From Agaribacillus sp965228415 (lineage in GTDB: Bacteria; Bacteroidota; Bacteroidia; Cytophagales; Cyclobacteriaceae), in contig OZ245814.1 of NCBI GenBank assembly GCA_965228415.1, forward strand, positions 1,612,001 to 1,676,000: a DNA stretch of 64,000 bases. The letters run 5' to 3'. Positions 24,021-33,628 of the stretch are shown one piece after another (position 1 is the first letter of the stretch; every line of letters begins with the position of its first letter). The notes beneath the pieces are model-generated. The model did no database searches, was not told where the DNA came from, and saw nothing but the letters and a program-made list of their open reading frames with translations. The translations under genes were made by a program, and so were the position numbers.

Positions 24021-26378
24021 ATGTCAAAATTCATTTACCTGATTTCTCTCATAGCATTCATAACCGGCAATGCACTGGCTCAAACTGGTGCATTAACAGG
24101 TTACGTAAGAGATCAAAACACGGGACAGGCACTTACCGGCGCCACCATTGTCATTGCCGGCACTAATCTGGGCGCAGTGGCAGACCTCAATGGATACTAT
24201 GAAATTACCGGTATCCCAGGTAAAACTTATGTGATTACCGCCAGTTTTATCGGCTATAAACAGCTTTCAAAATATAGCGTGGTCATCCGGTCGGCAGGCA
24301 ATCCAATGTTAAATTTCTACCTGTCGCAGACCAGCGAAACACTTGAAGATGTAGTAATAAAAGCAAATCCTTTTGACAAGTTGCCTGAAACACCGCTTTC
24401 TATTCAAAGTTTATCGGCTGAGGAAATTGCCACCTATCCGGGCGGCAATAATGACATCGCCAAAGTTGTTCAGTCCCTTCCGGGCGTTTCCGGTTCGGTT
24501 GGGGGGTTTAGAAACGATGTAATTATCCGGGGTGGGGCTCCCAATGAAAATGTTTATTATCTGGATGGGATGGAAATACCCAATATCAATCATTTCAGCA
24601 CGCAGGGCAGTGCCGGCGGGCCGGTCGGATTATTAAATGTATCATTTATCGAAGGGGTTACACTCTCTACCTCAGCCTTTAATGCCAAATATGATAACCC
24701 CCTTTCCGGTGTATTGCAATTCGACCAACGCATAGGAAACCCCAAAGAATTTCAGGGTAACCTGCGTGTCAGCGCCAGTGAAACTGCGTTGACCCTGGAG
24801 GGGCCCGTGTTTAAGGCAGGCAACGAAATTGGCAAAACCACCTACCTTGTGTCAGCAAGAAGAAGTTATCTTCAGTTTTTGTTCAAGGTTATCGGGTTGC
24901 CAATTTTACCAGACTACTGGGACTACCAATACAAAATCCATCATAAAATTGACGATTATAATGAGGTGAGTTTCCTGGGAATCGGAGCCGTTGATGACTT
25001 CAGCATCAACGTGCCCGACGACATAGATGCAGAGCAACAGGCAACACTGGACCAGGTACCGGTGATAAAACAATGGACGACTACTGCCGGTATTAATTGG
25101 AAAAGAAGATTTAAAAAAGGAGACGGCTATATGAATACCATCCTTAGCACCAATATACTGGACAACAATTTTTCCCAATTTAATAATAATGAAAATCAAA
25201 CCGGCCTGTACTTCAGCAACAATTCGCGGGAGTCGGAAATAAAGTTAAGGTATGAACAGACCCGGTTCTTTGAAGATTGGACCGTTACGGGAGGTTTGAC
25301 TTTACAGCGAGTTGGATATAACAACAATACTTTAAACCTTGTAGATAATATTACCTACCAAAGCGATATTGACTTTACCAAATACGGCTTTTTTATCCAA
25401 ACCACCAGAAGCCTGCTCGACAACAAAATGAATATTTCGTTGGGAATAAGATCGGATGCCAACTCTCTAACAACCCAAAACGATCAGCTGATTGCTACAC
25501 TCTCCCCGAGGGTAGCTGTTTCCTACGCTTTAGATCAGGATCAGCGATGGAATCTGAATGCTTCTCTTGGCAGATATTATAAAATACCCCCTTATACCAT
25601 CCTTGGCTTTCGCGACAATACAGGTCGTCTAATCAACCAATCCGCGTCGTACATTCGTAGCGATCATGCGGTTATTGGCGTCGAACATTTACTTAATGAA
25701 TCCACGCGCATTACCCTGGAAGGATTCTATAAAAAATACAACGATTATCCGGTATCGTCGTTGGACGGTATCTCTCTGGCCAATAAAGGAGGCGACTTTG
25801 AAGTATTAGGCAACGAGGCCATCCAAAGCACAGGAAAGGGTGAAACCTACGGCATGGAATTTTTGTATCAGCAAAAATACACGAAGCACTTTTATGGTAT
25901 CCTTGCTTACACCTTTTTTGTAAGCGAATTTTCAGGCACTGATAACCGGCTACTGCCCTCTCTTTGGGACAGTCGACATTTATTGACTTTTACCGGTGGT
26001 TACAAGTTGGGGAATAATTGGGAAGTCAGTCTTAGATATCGCTTTGTGGGCAAAACACCTTTTGTGCCGGTTGATCAGGAAGCCACCCTACAGTTTTATC
26101 CGGCCGTTATTTTGGATTATGCGCAATTAGGAGAAAACCGATTAAGTAGTTTTAACCAGGCTGACGTAAGGATTGATAAAAAATGGAATTTCAATAAATT
26201 AACGCTGGATGTTTATCTGGAAATCCAAAACGCCTTCAATCAATCAGTTCCTGAACCTCCTGACTTCGGCCTTGACAGAGACCCGAGCGGGGCTATTATT
26301 GAGCCGCGTTCCCTGGTAGAAATTGAAGATGATAATGCCTCTATTTTACCTATTATTGGCCTTGTACTAAATTTTTAG
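24021..26378 (+). CDS. TonB-dependent receptor with carboxypeptidase-like domain
   Basis: An outer-membrane receptor of about 785 residues. The open frame begins at 24012, but Met4 at 24021 (MSKFIYLISL) gives the better signal peptide, ending at NALAQ. It has an N-terminal regulatory beta-sandwich (GALTGYVRDQNTGQALTGAT), a plug with NDIAKVVQSLPGVSG and DVIIRGGAPNENVYYLDGME, and a barrel to the C-terminal aromatic residue. It lacks an STN domain and no SusD gene follows, so it probably transports a small ligand such as a metal chelate. Substrate unknown. It is convergent with the sigZ-like gene. Confidence 0.93.
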   Translation: MSKFIYLISLIAFITGNALAQTGALTGYVRDQNTGQALTGATIVIAGTNLGAVADLNGYYEITGIPGKTYVITASFIGYKQLSKYSVVIRSAGNPMLNFYLSQTSETLEDVVIKANPFDKLPETPLSIQSLSAEEIATYPGGNNDIAKVVQSLPGVSGSVGGFRNDVIIRGGAPNENVYYLDGMEIPNINHFSTQGSAGGPVGLLNVSFIEGVTLSTSAFNAKYDNPLSGVLQFDQRIGNPKEFQGNLRVSASETALTLEGPVFKAGNEIGKTTYLVSARRSYLQFLFKVIGLPILPDYWDYQYKIHHKIDDYNEVSFLGIGAVDDFSINVPDDIDAEQQATLDQVPVIKQWTTTAGINWKRRFKKGDGYMNTILSTNILDNNFSQFNNNENQTGLYFSNNSRESEIKLRYEQTRFFEDWTVTGGLTLQRVGYNNNTLNLVDNITYQSDIDFTKYGFFIQTTRSLLDNKMNISLGIRSDANSLTTQNDQLIATLSPRVAVSYALDQDQRWNLNASLGRYYKIPPYTILGFRDNTGRLINQSASYIRSDHAVIGVEHLLNESTRITLEGFYKKYNDYPVSSLDGISLANKGGDFEVLGNEAIQSTGKGETYGMEFLYQQKYTKHFYGILAYTFFVSEFSGTDNRLLPSLWDSRHLLTFTGGYKLGNNWEVSLRYRFVGKTPFVPVDQEATLQFYPAVILDYAQLGENRLSSFNQADVRIDKKWNFNKLTLDVYLEIQNAFNQSVPEPPDFGLDRDPSGAIIEPRSLVEIEDDNASILPIIGLVLNF

Positions 26379-26435
26379 GACTATCCGGATCCATTAATTT
26401 AGTGAAAGGTGTTAAATTCAGTAAGGAGTGATTTT

Positions 26436-26996
26436 TCAGCACTTGTAATGACAGGCATTATTGGGTTGGCATTTCGATTCACAGTGTACCACCCATCCCC
26501 TGGCATCAAATGACATATGGCATGACTCCTGTAATAATTTCAATATTGCTTTTCTTCCGCGGCGTACTTTGGAACGCAATGTGGGATATGGCAGGTTCAG
26601 TTGGGCTGCCAGGGACTTTTGTGATCCTTTGTTAATCTCTACCCACTCGAGGATCATCCTGGTCTCGGGACTTAATTGACTTAAAAATAATTTTATGCAA
26701 GCAGTAATTTCACCGGTCAATTTTTCATTTTGGTCCACTTCTTCCGGCTCCAGAGCTTCTTCGTATGGGGAAAACCTTCTTTTATTTTTGCGATAGTAAT
26801 CTATTAAAGTATGATGGGCAATCGTAAAAACCCAACCGCTTATGTTTTTTATCACCGGCTTTTGCCCCTGATGCCTGCTGATTTTCAGGAAGACCTCCTG
26901 TACAAGATCCCTGGCATCTTCCTTTTGCAGCACTCTTTGGTTAAAAAAAGAGAGAAGTCGATCATAAAATTCCTTGTAGATATCCAAATTATTCAT
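26436..26996 (-). CDS. sigZ: SigZ-type ECF sigma factor with Cys-rich C-terminus
   Basis: A 186-residue sigma factor with region 2 (DARDLVQEVFLKISRHQ, about 23-39) and region 4 (about 115-150, KSLAAQLNLPYPTLRSKVRR). The tail carries five cysteines in its last 30 residues (ESCHMSFDARGWVVHCESKC, then QPNNACHYKC). This tail is typical of SigZ-annotated proteins and may bind metal or sense redox. No anti-sigma gene is adjacent, which supports self-sensing. It is convergent with the TonB-dependent receptor gene, 57 bases away. Confidence 0.85.
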   Translation of the reverse strand: MNNLDIYKEFYDRLLSFFNQRVLQKEDARDLVQEVFLKISRHQGQKPVIKNISGWVFTIAHHTLIDYYRKNKRRFSPYEEALEPEEVDQNEKLTGEITACIKLFLSQLSPETRMILEWVEINKGSQKSLAAQLNLPYPTLRSKVRRGRKAILKLLQESCHMSFDARGWVVHCESKCQPNNACHYKC

Positions 26997-27124
26997 TTTC
27001 CTGACGACGTTTTTTAAAAAAGTAATCCTATTTGATTAAGGACGTAAAAGTTGGGAAATGATGCGTACGCAGTTCCGGAAAATAAAGGAATATTGAAAAC
27101 TAATTAATGGTCTGACCGGGTGTA

Positions 27125-29035
27125 TTAGAGGTGATCCATCATCTTTTTATCCAACTCCTCATATTTGGATTGATTACTGATAAATTCAGGGACGATCTTT
27201 TTCATCATTTTCACCATTTCCAATTCGTCGCCATTTTTGGCTACTGTAATCAAGTTGTCAATTTTGAATTTCACCTCGTTGTAATCTTCCTCTCTGACCT
27301 TGGCGATCATTATCTTAGGATGATGGGTAGGAATGGTATTTTCTTTATTATTTAGTAATTCTTCGTAGAGTTTTTCCCCATTTCTCAGGCCGGTAAACAC
27401 AATATCAATGTCTTTTCCTAATTCCTTTCCCGACAATTGGATCATCTTCCTGGCCAGGTCCACAATTTTAATCGACTTGCCCATATCAATGATAAATATC
27501 TCATGTCCCTCACCCATGGCACCAGCTTCCAGGGATAGCTGACAGGCCTCGGGAATCGTCATAAAGTACCGTGTCATTTCCGGGTGTGTTACGGTTACGG
27601 GGCCGCCATCTGCCAATTGTTTTTTAAACAGCGGAATAACCGAACCATTGGACCCCAGCACATTGCCAAAACGCGTGGTGATAAAAGCAGTTGTTTTGTC
27701 ACTTTCCTGGGACAGGAAGGCACTCAGGGACTGCACATAAATTTCCGCAATCCTTTTGGAAGCCCCCATGACATTTGTTGGATTGACCGCCTTGTCGGTA
27801 GAAATCATCACAAATTTTTCAGCATTATATTTCACCGCCAGATCGGCCAGGCTCTTGGTGCCACAAACATTGCACAATACGGCTTCGGTGGCATTGTTTT
27901 CCATCATCGGCACATGCTTGTAAGCCGCGGCATGATAGACCACTTGTGGCCTGAATTGATCAAAAATGCTTTCCATCCGGTTTTTATTCCTCACATCCCC
28001 GATGACGGCAAAAATGTCAATTCTATCTTTATGCTCCTTGATTTCTCTTTCAATTTCGTATAATGGCGTTTCACCCTGATCCAACAGGATAATACATTCC
28101 GGATCATGACGAATTACCTGCCTTACAATCTCGCTGCCAATAGATCCTCCGGCACCGGTAATCATTACCCTGCGATCCTTCAGTTGTTCCCGTACATGCA
28201 CATTATCCAGCTCCACGGAATCCCTTCCAAGCAAGTCTTCAATTTTTACCTCCTTTATCTGCCCTACACTAAGCTCTCCTTTTACCCATTTATCAGGTTG
28301 AGGCACACTTCTCACTTTGACATCCAACTTCAGGCATTGATCTACGATTTCATTGGTCCTGTCCAGGGATATTTCCGAAGAGGCAATAATTAATTCGTGG
28401 ATATCCAGCTTTAATACCAGCTCTGACAGGTCTTTTCTTGGGTTGAATATTTTTATTCCGTTGATGACTTTACCAATTTTCCGGGGATCATCATCCAAAA
28501 AAGCAACCACCTTTGAATTTGAGGAGGTATCGTGATCGACGACCTGTTTTGTGATCTGGCCAAATTGACCTGCTCCAAAAATTACTATATTGATACGTTT
28601 ATGAATCGAATTTGTAAAATAGGAAAATACATATTTTACGATCAAGCGATAGGAAAAGAGGAATATAACCGTATTAAAAAAACTGATGATAATAACGCTT
28701 CGGGGAATAATTGAAACATCAAAATTAAGATAGATCAAATTGATAATCAGCGTTATCATCGTGGCCATTGTGGCCATATACACAATTCTTAGGCCATCCT
28801 GAATAGTGGTAAAGCGGATAATGCCAGCATAACTTTTGGTGATCAATATGGCTAGCAGCCCACTGCCCATAAACAACAGGGCTCCAATCGAAAAATTCTC
28901 AATAAATAACCGCTCGACATCAAAGTCGAATCTTAGCAAATAGCCAAATAGTACTGCAAAGAAAAGGATAACCAGATCAATGAGTAAAATAATCCACCTT
29001 GGAAGAATCCGAAGACTTTGTATTATTTTATGCAT
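27125..29035 (-). CDS. membrane nucleoside-diphosphate-sugar 4,6-dehydratase (FlaA1/CapD/WbpM-like)
   Basis: A 636-residue membrane enzyme that converts a UDP-N-acetylhexosamine to a 4-keto-6-deoxy sugar, the first step to amino-dideoxy sugars. Four membrane helices lie within 1-135, then a CoA-binding-like Rossmann region (VIFGAGQFG at about 151-159), then the catalytic SDR domain with ITGAGGSIGSE near 292-302. The family's Ser-Met-Lys catalytic set shows in STDKAVNPTNVMGASKR, with Met in place of the usual Tyr. It is the last gene of the polysaccharide cluster and fits with the aminotransferases that follow in the pathway. Confidence 0.93.
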   Translation of the reverse strand: MHKIIQSLRILPRWIILLIDLVILFFAVLFGYLLRFDFDVERLFIENFSIGALLFMGSGLLAILITKSYAGIIRFTTIQDGLRIVYMATMATMITLIINLIYLNFDVSIIPRSVIIISFFNTVIFLFSYRLIVKYVFSYFTNSIHKRINIVIFGAGQFGQITKQVVDHDTSSNSKVVAFLDDDPRKIGKVINGIKIFNPRKDLSELVLKLDIHELIIASSEISLDRTNEIVDQCLKLDVKVRSVPQPDKWVKGELSVGQIKEVKIEDLLGRDSVELDNVHVREQLKDRRVMITGAGGSIGSEIVRQVIRHDPECIILLDQGETPLYEIEREIKEHKDRIDIFAVIGDVRNKNRMESIFDQFRPQVVYHAAAYKHVPMMENNATEAVLCNVCGTKSLADLAVKYNAEKFVMISTDKAVNPTNVMGASKRIAEIYVQSLSAFLSQESDKTTAFITTRFGNVLGSNGSVIPLFKKQLADGGPVTVTHPEMTRYFMTIPEACQLSLEAGAMGEGHEIFIIDMGKSIKIVDLARKMIQLSGKELGKDIDIVFTGLRNGEKLYEELLNNKENTIPTHHPKIMIAKVREEDYNEVKFKIDNLITVAKNGDELEMVKMMKKIVPEFISNQSKYEELDKKMMDHL

Positions 29036-29293
29036 GCATTATAAATTCATTGCCAGATTACCACATATCAGACATTTTTTCACTTTATAATTAAACAAAA
29101 CCTTACTTTGGTGTTTTCCCCATCTATTACACGGCCTTCGGCTTAATCTTACCCTGATTTTAAGCATTTGACTCCAAAAGCGTTGAAACAGGCCGAAATA
29201 GGAAATAAAGACAATTAGGCTTTGCCAAATTCAGGCATGCAAAATAACCAAAAAATTATAATAAAAATAGTAAAAGTCCATATTATGCATTCG

Positions 29294-30415
29294 TTAAGTT
29301 TTCAAAAACTGTCGAATAAGACCTATTATTTCTGCCTGCTGGGCTGCGGAAAGATTGGTGCCGGAGGGAAGTGCCAACCCATGTTTAAACAACCAATCAG
29401 CGGTTCCATTTATATATTGGGGAAAGTGTTTGAAGACCGGCTGCCGATGCATTGGATTCCAAAGATGCCTGGCTTCTATGTTATTTTCTTCCAAATACCT
29501 CTTTAAAGCACCGGCCATATCCGGACGGTCAAAAATCAGGGTGGTTAGCCAGCGGTTTGAATAACAGCCAGGCTGCTCTTCCTGGAACAGGACGAAATCC
29601 CAGGTTCGGAATGCTTCATAATAGTTGTTGAAAATTGTTCTTTTCTTATTAATTCGTTCATCCAGCAAACCTATTTGACTAGCGCCAAGCTCCGCTGCCA
29701 GTCCGTTCATCTGATAATTATAGCCAACATCATGGTGTACGTAGTAAGGTGCTTGCAAGCGGGCTTGTGTGGCCAGATATGCTGCTTTTTCTTTGATATC
29801 AGCTCGATTAGTAAGCAACATGCCACCGCCGCCGGTGGTGATTATTTTGTTATAATTAAACGACAATATACCAACATCACCAAAGGTTCCCAGAAACTGC
29901 CCCTCATACCTTGCGCCAAGGGAACCGGCGGCATCCTCGATAATGGGAATTTCGTATTTTTGGCACAGTGTCACTATCTTGGCTACTTTGGCTGGCATCC
30001 CATAAGTATGGGCCAGCAGTAAGGCCGCCGGCTTTTTGTTTGATGCAACACGCGATTTTAAAATATCTTCTACGATGGTAGGATCCATGTTCCAGGTATC
30101 GCGCTCAGAGTCTACTATGACCGGAATAGCCCCTACATATGAAATAGCGTTGATGGTGGCGACAAAAGTAAAAGCAGGACACAACACCTCATCGCCAGGA
30201 TTCACATTTAAAGCGAGCATCGCCAGGTGCAACGCTGAAGTTCCGGAGTTAACAGCCAGTGCCTGGGTGGCACCCGATCTTTGACATAGCGCCTGTTCAA
30301 AGCGGCGGAGGGATTTGCCGGGGTCAGCCGCTCCAATGGCAAAACAATTTGGTAACTGTTTCAATATGGCGGCATCAATATCGGGGGGAGCTAGCTTAAT
30401 TCTGAATTCTGACAT
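29294..30415 (-). CDS. DegT/DnrJ/EryC1/StrS-family sugar aminotransferase
   Basis: 373 residues. A PLP-dependent enzyme that aminates a 4-keto sugar nucleotide. NSGTSALHLA near 56-65 binds the PLP phosphate, PIIEDAAGSLGA carries the Asp that contacts the pyridine nitrogen, and Lys190 (FNYNKIITTGGGG) is the predicted Schiff-base residue. It lies 104 bases from the sugar transferase gene upstream in transcription and 258 bases from the dehydratase gene, whose product is its likely substrate. The exact sugar cannot be told from sequence. Confidence 0.92.
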   Translation of the reverse strand: MSEFRIKLAPPDIDAAILKQLPNCFAIGAADPGKSLRRFEQALCQRSGATQALAVNSGTSALHLAMLALNVNPGDEVLCPAFTFVATINAISYVGAIPVIVDSERDTWNMDPTIVEDILKSRVASNKKPAALLLAHTYGMPAKVAKIVTLCQKYEIPIIEDAAGSLGARYEGQFLGTFGDVGILSFNYNKIITTGGGGMLLTNRADIKEKAAYLATQARLQAPYYVHHDVGYNYQMNGLAAELGASQIGLLDERINKKRTIFNNYYEAFRTWDFVLFQEEQPGCYSNRWLTTLIFDRPDMAGALKRYLEENNIEARHLWNPMHRQPVFKHFPQYINGTADWLFKHGLALPSGTNLSAAQQAEIIGLIRQFLKT

Positions 30416-30518
30416 GCCGGTAAATTACGATAGGAAAAATTCGGGATAAACTTTTTTAATGATCAAATTAACGCCGGTGATTGCCGTATATAGTAACTTT
30501 TTCAAAGACTCTTATGAT

Positions 30519-31136
30519 TTATTCCGTTTGCTTTTTGTAATCAATCAGCGAAATTTCAGCAGTTTCCTTTCGCGGCTGCAGGCATTGCCAAAGTGTCATC
30601 ACCAGGATTTTCATATCTAATAAAAACGAAATGTTTTTCACATACGTCACGTCAAAAGCAAGCTTCTGAGACCACTCAATGGCCTTTCTTCCATTGACCT
30701 GAGCCAAACCGGTGATTCCTGGTTTTACGTGATGCCGCCTTTTTTCCTCGTCACTGTAATAGCCAATATATTCCGGCAGCAGTGGTCTGGGGCCAACAAA
30801 ACTCAGATCATTTAGCAATACATTAACCAGCTGCGGAATTTCATCTAATGAATAAACGCGCATAAACCTGCCCCACCGGGTCATAACCATGGGTCTATGG
30901 CTTAATGGATCCTCGATGACCTGCCCGCTCTCCGTATTTGCGTCTAAAAGCGTCTTAAATTTATATATTTTAAATTCTTTTTCATTGTACCCTACCCTGC
31001 TTTGTACAAACCAGACCTTCCCGCGATTCACGATAGCGGTCACTACTGCCAGCACTGTGAAAACCGGCAATAATAGGATAGACAGTAACAATGCCATCAA
31101 CAAGTCAATAATTGGTTTGAATAATCTCACATACAT
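30519..31136 (-). CDS. priming sugar-1-phosphate transferase (first of two)
   Basis: 205 residues, bacterial sugar transferase family (PF02397, PglC/WcaJ type). It transfers a sugar-1-phosphate to undecaprenyl phosphate at the cytoplasmic membrane face. One re-entrant or membrane helix is at 8-32, followed by VWFVQSRVGYNEKEFKIYKF, DEIPQLVNVLLNDLSFVGPRP and KPGITGLAQVNGR, all typical. It is 28 bases downstream of a second member of the same family. The two differ enough to have different sugar specificity. Confidence 0.93.
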   Translation of the reverse strand: MYVRLFKPIIDLLMALLLSILLLPVFTVLAVVTAIVNRGKVWFVQSRVGYNEKEFKIYKFKTLLDANTESGQVIEDPLSHRPMVMTRWGRFMRVYSLDEIPQLVNVLLNDLSFVGPRPLLPEYIGYYSDEEKRRHHVKPGITGLAQVNGRKAIEWSQKLAFDVTYVKNISFLLDMKILVMTLWQCLQPRKETAEISLIDYKKQTE

Positions 31137-31164
31137 AGCGGCAACGGGCCGGCAACTTACCTGA

Positions 31165-31755
31165 TCAGGTAAAAATCGCCTTGATAGTCAGCAATATAAT
31201 TTTTAAATCCTTAAAGAAATGCCGGTTTTCAATATATTTTAAATTTAGCTCCAGCTTTGCCGGCATTATTTCATCGATATAAAGCTTTTCCGGATCATCG
31301 GCATTTTTAAGCAACTCATTTTCGTGGACATATTGGATCGAGGCAAAATCGGTAATGCCAGGTCTCACAGACACAACCTTCTGCTGACGCTCGTTATACA
31401 TATCAACATACTTCCTGACCTCCGGTCGAGGCCCTACTACGCTCATATCGCCAATGATGACATTAAAAAGCTGTGGTAATTCATCAACTTTGTACTTCCT
31501 CAGGTTATAGCCGACCCGGGTAATCCGATTATCCCGATGACCTACAGTAAGCAATCCCTTTTTGTCGGCATCGGTGTACATTGTACGGAATTTAAACAGC
31601 TTAAAATCCTTATTTTGCTTGCCTACTCTGGTTTGCAGGTAAAAAACCGGCCCTTTTGAGTCGAGCTTCACCATAATAGCTATGATCAAAAATACAGGAA
31701 GCAGCGGGATTATCAGGATCAGCGAAAATAAAATATCGAATAATCTCTTTAACAT
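31165..31755 (-). CDS. priming sugar-1-phosphate transferase (second of two)
   Basis: 196 residues of the same PF02397 family. A membrane helix at 4-27 is followed by VFYLQTRVGKQNKDFKLFKF, DELPQLFNVIIGDMSVVGPR and RPGITDFASIQYVHE. Its start overlaps the end of the following aminotransferase gene by 7 bases, so it is translated with that enzyme. Having two priming enzymes side by side suggests two glycan chains or one initiating and one phosphosugar-modifying step. Confidence 0.93.
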   Translation of the reverse strand: MLKRLFDILFSLILIIPLLPVFLIIAIMVKLDSKGPVFYLQTRVGKQNKDFKLFKFRTMYTDADKKGLLTVGHRDNRITRVGYNLRKYKVDELPQLFNVIIGDMSVVGPRPEVRKYVDMYNERQQKVVSVRPGITDFASIQYVHENELLKNADDPEKLYIDEIMPAKLELNLKYIENRHFFKDLKIILLTIKAIFT

Positions 31756-32960
31756 ACTATTTTGTCGTAAGCTTGAATTACCGCATTGGCCACCGTCTCA
31801 ACCTGCTGGTTGCTCAGTTGAGGGTAGATAGGTAATGAAATTTCACCTTTGTATTGTTGATAAGCGCTGGCATAATCCCGGATATCGTATCCTTTGTTCT
31901 TGAAAAGTGATAAAAGTGGCATCGGCACAAAATGGACATTTACCGCTACTTGTCTGGAAGAGATATCGTCAATCATGGCATCTCTTTGTGCCTCGGAAAT
32001 ATTATTGACCCTCAGCGCATAAATATGGCAGGAAGACAAGGTGGTATCATTTTTATAAGGTGGCAGTATAGCCCATGAAAACCGGGAAAACAGCTGATTA
32101 TAATGCTCAAATACTCTTCGCCTTTCCTGCAGAAGTTGTTCATCATACTTTTGAATTTGCACCAGACCTATAGCTGCACAAACATCTGGCATGTTGACCT
32201 TTAATCCCTGACTTACAATATCATATCGCCAGCCTCCCGCCTTGGTTTTTGTGAAAGCATCCTTTGTCTGGCCATTGAGCGAAAATACCCTGAGAAAGTC
32301 ATACAATTCCCCGTTGTCAAACGGTTCGGGAAGATTCAATGCGATGGCTCCGCCTTCGGCAGTGGTCACATTTTTGACAGCATGCAGGGAGAATATGGTC
32401 ACATCGGTCAGACTACCACAATTATTTCCCTTGTATCGCGCTCCAATAGAATGAGCGGCATCAGCCATGACAGCAATTCTGCCTAACTTTTGCTGCAGGT
32501 CATTGGCCGGTCGAAATTTGTCAATAACGGCCGGCTCTTTTACCAAAGCATTGATCGCGTCGTAATCGCATGGCCAGCCCGCTATGTCTACCGGTACAAT
32601 CACCTTTGTTTTTTCGGTGACAGCTTCCCGGATTTTATCTACATTAATATTAAAATCATCCTTTACATCAACCATGACAGGAATCGCCCCTATATTCATC
32701 ACAGACAGGGCGGTGGCACTGTAAGTATAGGCAGGTACAATTACCTCGTCGCCTTCTCCAACCCCAAACCATCGCAACATTAGCATCATACCGCTGGTCC
32801 AGGAATTTACGCACAACACATTCGGAACGCCAACAAATTCACCGATTTTCTGCTCCAGCGTCTTCACTTTGGGACCGGTGGTAATCCATCCTGATTTCAA
32901 TGAATCAACAACTTCATCAATCACATCCTGGTCTACATATGGCGGGGAAAATGGAATCAT
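31749..32960 (-). CDS. DegT/DnrJ/EryC1/StrS-family sugar aminotransferase
   Basis: 403 residues, PLP-dependent. Predicted Schiff-base Lys196 is in FSLHAVKNVTTAEGG, and ADAAHSIGARYKG carries the PLP-contacting Asp. The N-terminal PFSPPYVDQDVIDEVVDSL matches enzymes that make amino sugars such as PglE and perosamine synthase. A 7-base overlap couples it to the second sugar transferase. It differs clearly from the aminotransferases at 29294 and 48084, so each probably acts on its own sugar. Confidence 0.92.
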   Translation of the reverse strand: MIPFSPPYVDQDVIDEVVDSLKSGWITTGPKVKTLEQKIGEFVGVPNVLCVNSWTSGMMLMLRWFGVGEGDEVIVPAYTYSATALSVMNIGAIPVMVDVKDDFNINVDKIREAVTEKTKVIVPVDIAGWPCDYDAINALVKEPAVIDKFRPANDLQQKLGRIAVMADAAHSIGARYKGNNCGSLTDVTIFSLHAVKNVTTAEGGAIALNLPEPFDNGELYDFLRVFSLNGQTKDAFTKTKAGGWRYDIVSQGLKVNMPDVCAAIGLVQIQKYDEQLLQERRRVFEHYNQLFSRFSWAILPPYKNDTTLSSCHIYALRVNNISEAQRDAMIDDISSRQVAVNVHFVPMPLLSLFKNKGYDIRDYASAYQQYKGEISLPIYPQLSNQQVETVANAVIQAYDKIVC

Positions 32961-33012
32961 ATTAGTATTTAAAATTTTTCAAAAATTCGATTTGTAACAA
33001 GTCTTAAATATA

Positions 33013-33603
33013 TCAAGAAAATGGACAAAAAAAACTTTCATGTGCCAAACTCATCATAAATTGATCTGCCTGACTGTCACCATAGGCATAAACCTTCTCA
33101 AAAAGGGATAAATCATATTTTTCCCTGATTCTTTTAACCTTTTCTTCCCCATAACAATTGGGCCTTTCGAACGCGCCGGTGAACAACCCATCGGAAAACG
33201 CCAGTTCGGTAGATAAAAACTCCAACCCAAGCGCATGGCACCAGGCCTGAAACCATATTTCCACAGAAGCACTCACAATAACTACTTTATGGCCTTGCTC
33301 TAAATGCCAGTTAATTCTGGTCAGGGCACTTTCATAAACTATGTCAGGAAGAAGTTCCATCGCAAACCGGTCACCCAGCTTTTGAAGCCGCTCCTTTGGC
33401 CAACCCCGGTAAAAAAATGATAATACTGCTAACTTAGCTTTCGAGTTAGGGATAATTTTTGCTTTGTAAAGGATTAGTATAGGGGACAATAACCCAAAGT
33501 TTAAGAAGAATCGCCATTTCCCATGGGTAAATTTCAAGAACTCAATAAAGGTATCTTTTGAAGTAATCGTATGGTCTAAATCAAAAAGTGCTATTTGTTT
33601 CAT
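33013..33603 (-). CDS. HAD-IB-family phosphatase
   Basis: About 196 residues from Met4 (33603); the frame opens at 33612. HAD motif I is FDLDHTITSKD, motif II VVIVSASVE, and motif III YAYGDSQADQFM. Members include phosphoserine phosphatase-like and lipid-linked phosphate hydrolases. It lies 25 bases after the UbiA-type gene, so the natural guess is removal of the 5-phosphate from a prenyl-phosphoryl-pentose or similar product. That is inference from context. Confidence 0.88.
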   Translation of the reverse strand: MKQIALFDLDHTITSKDTFIEFLKFTHGKWRFFLNFGLLSPILILYKAKIIPNSKAKLAVLSFFYRGWPKERLQKLGDRFAMELLPDIVYESALTRINWHLEQGHKVVIVSASVEIWFQAWCHALGLEFLSTELAFSDGLFTGAFERPNCYGEEKVKRIREKYDLSLFEKVYAYGDSQADQFMMSLAHESFFCPFS

Positions 33604-33628
33604 AAATGTCAATTTGGGCCGGCCAATT

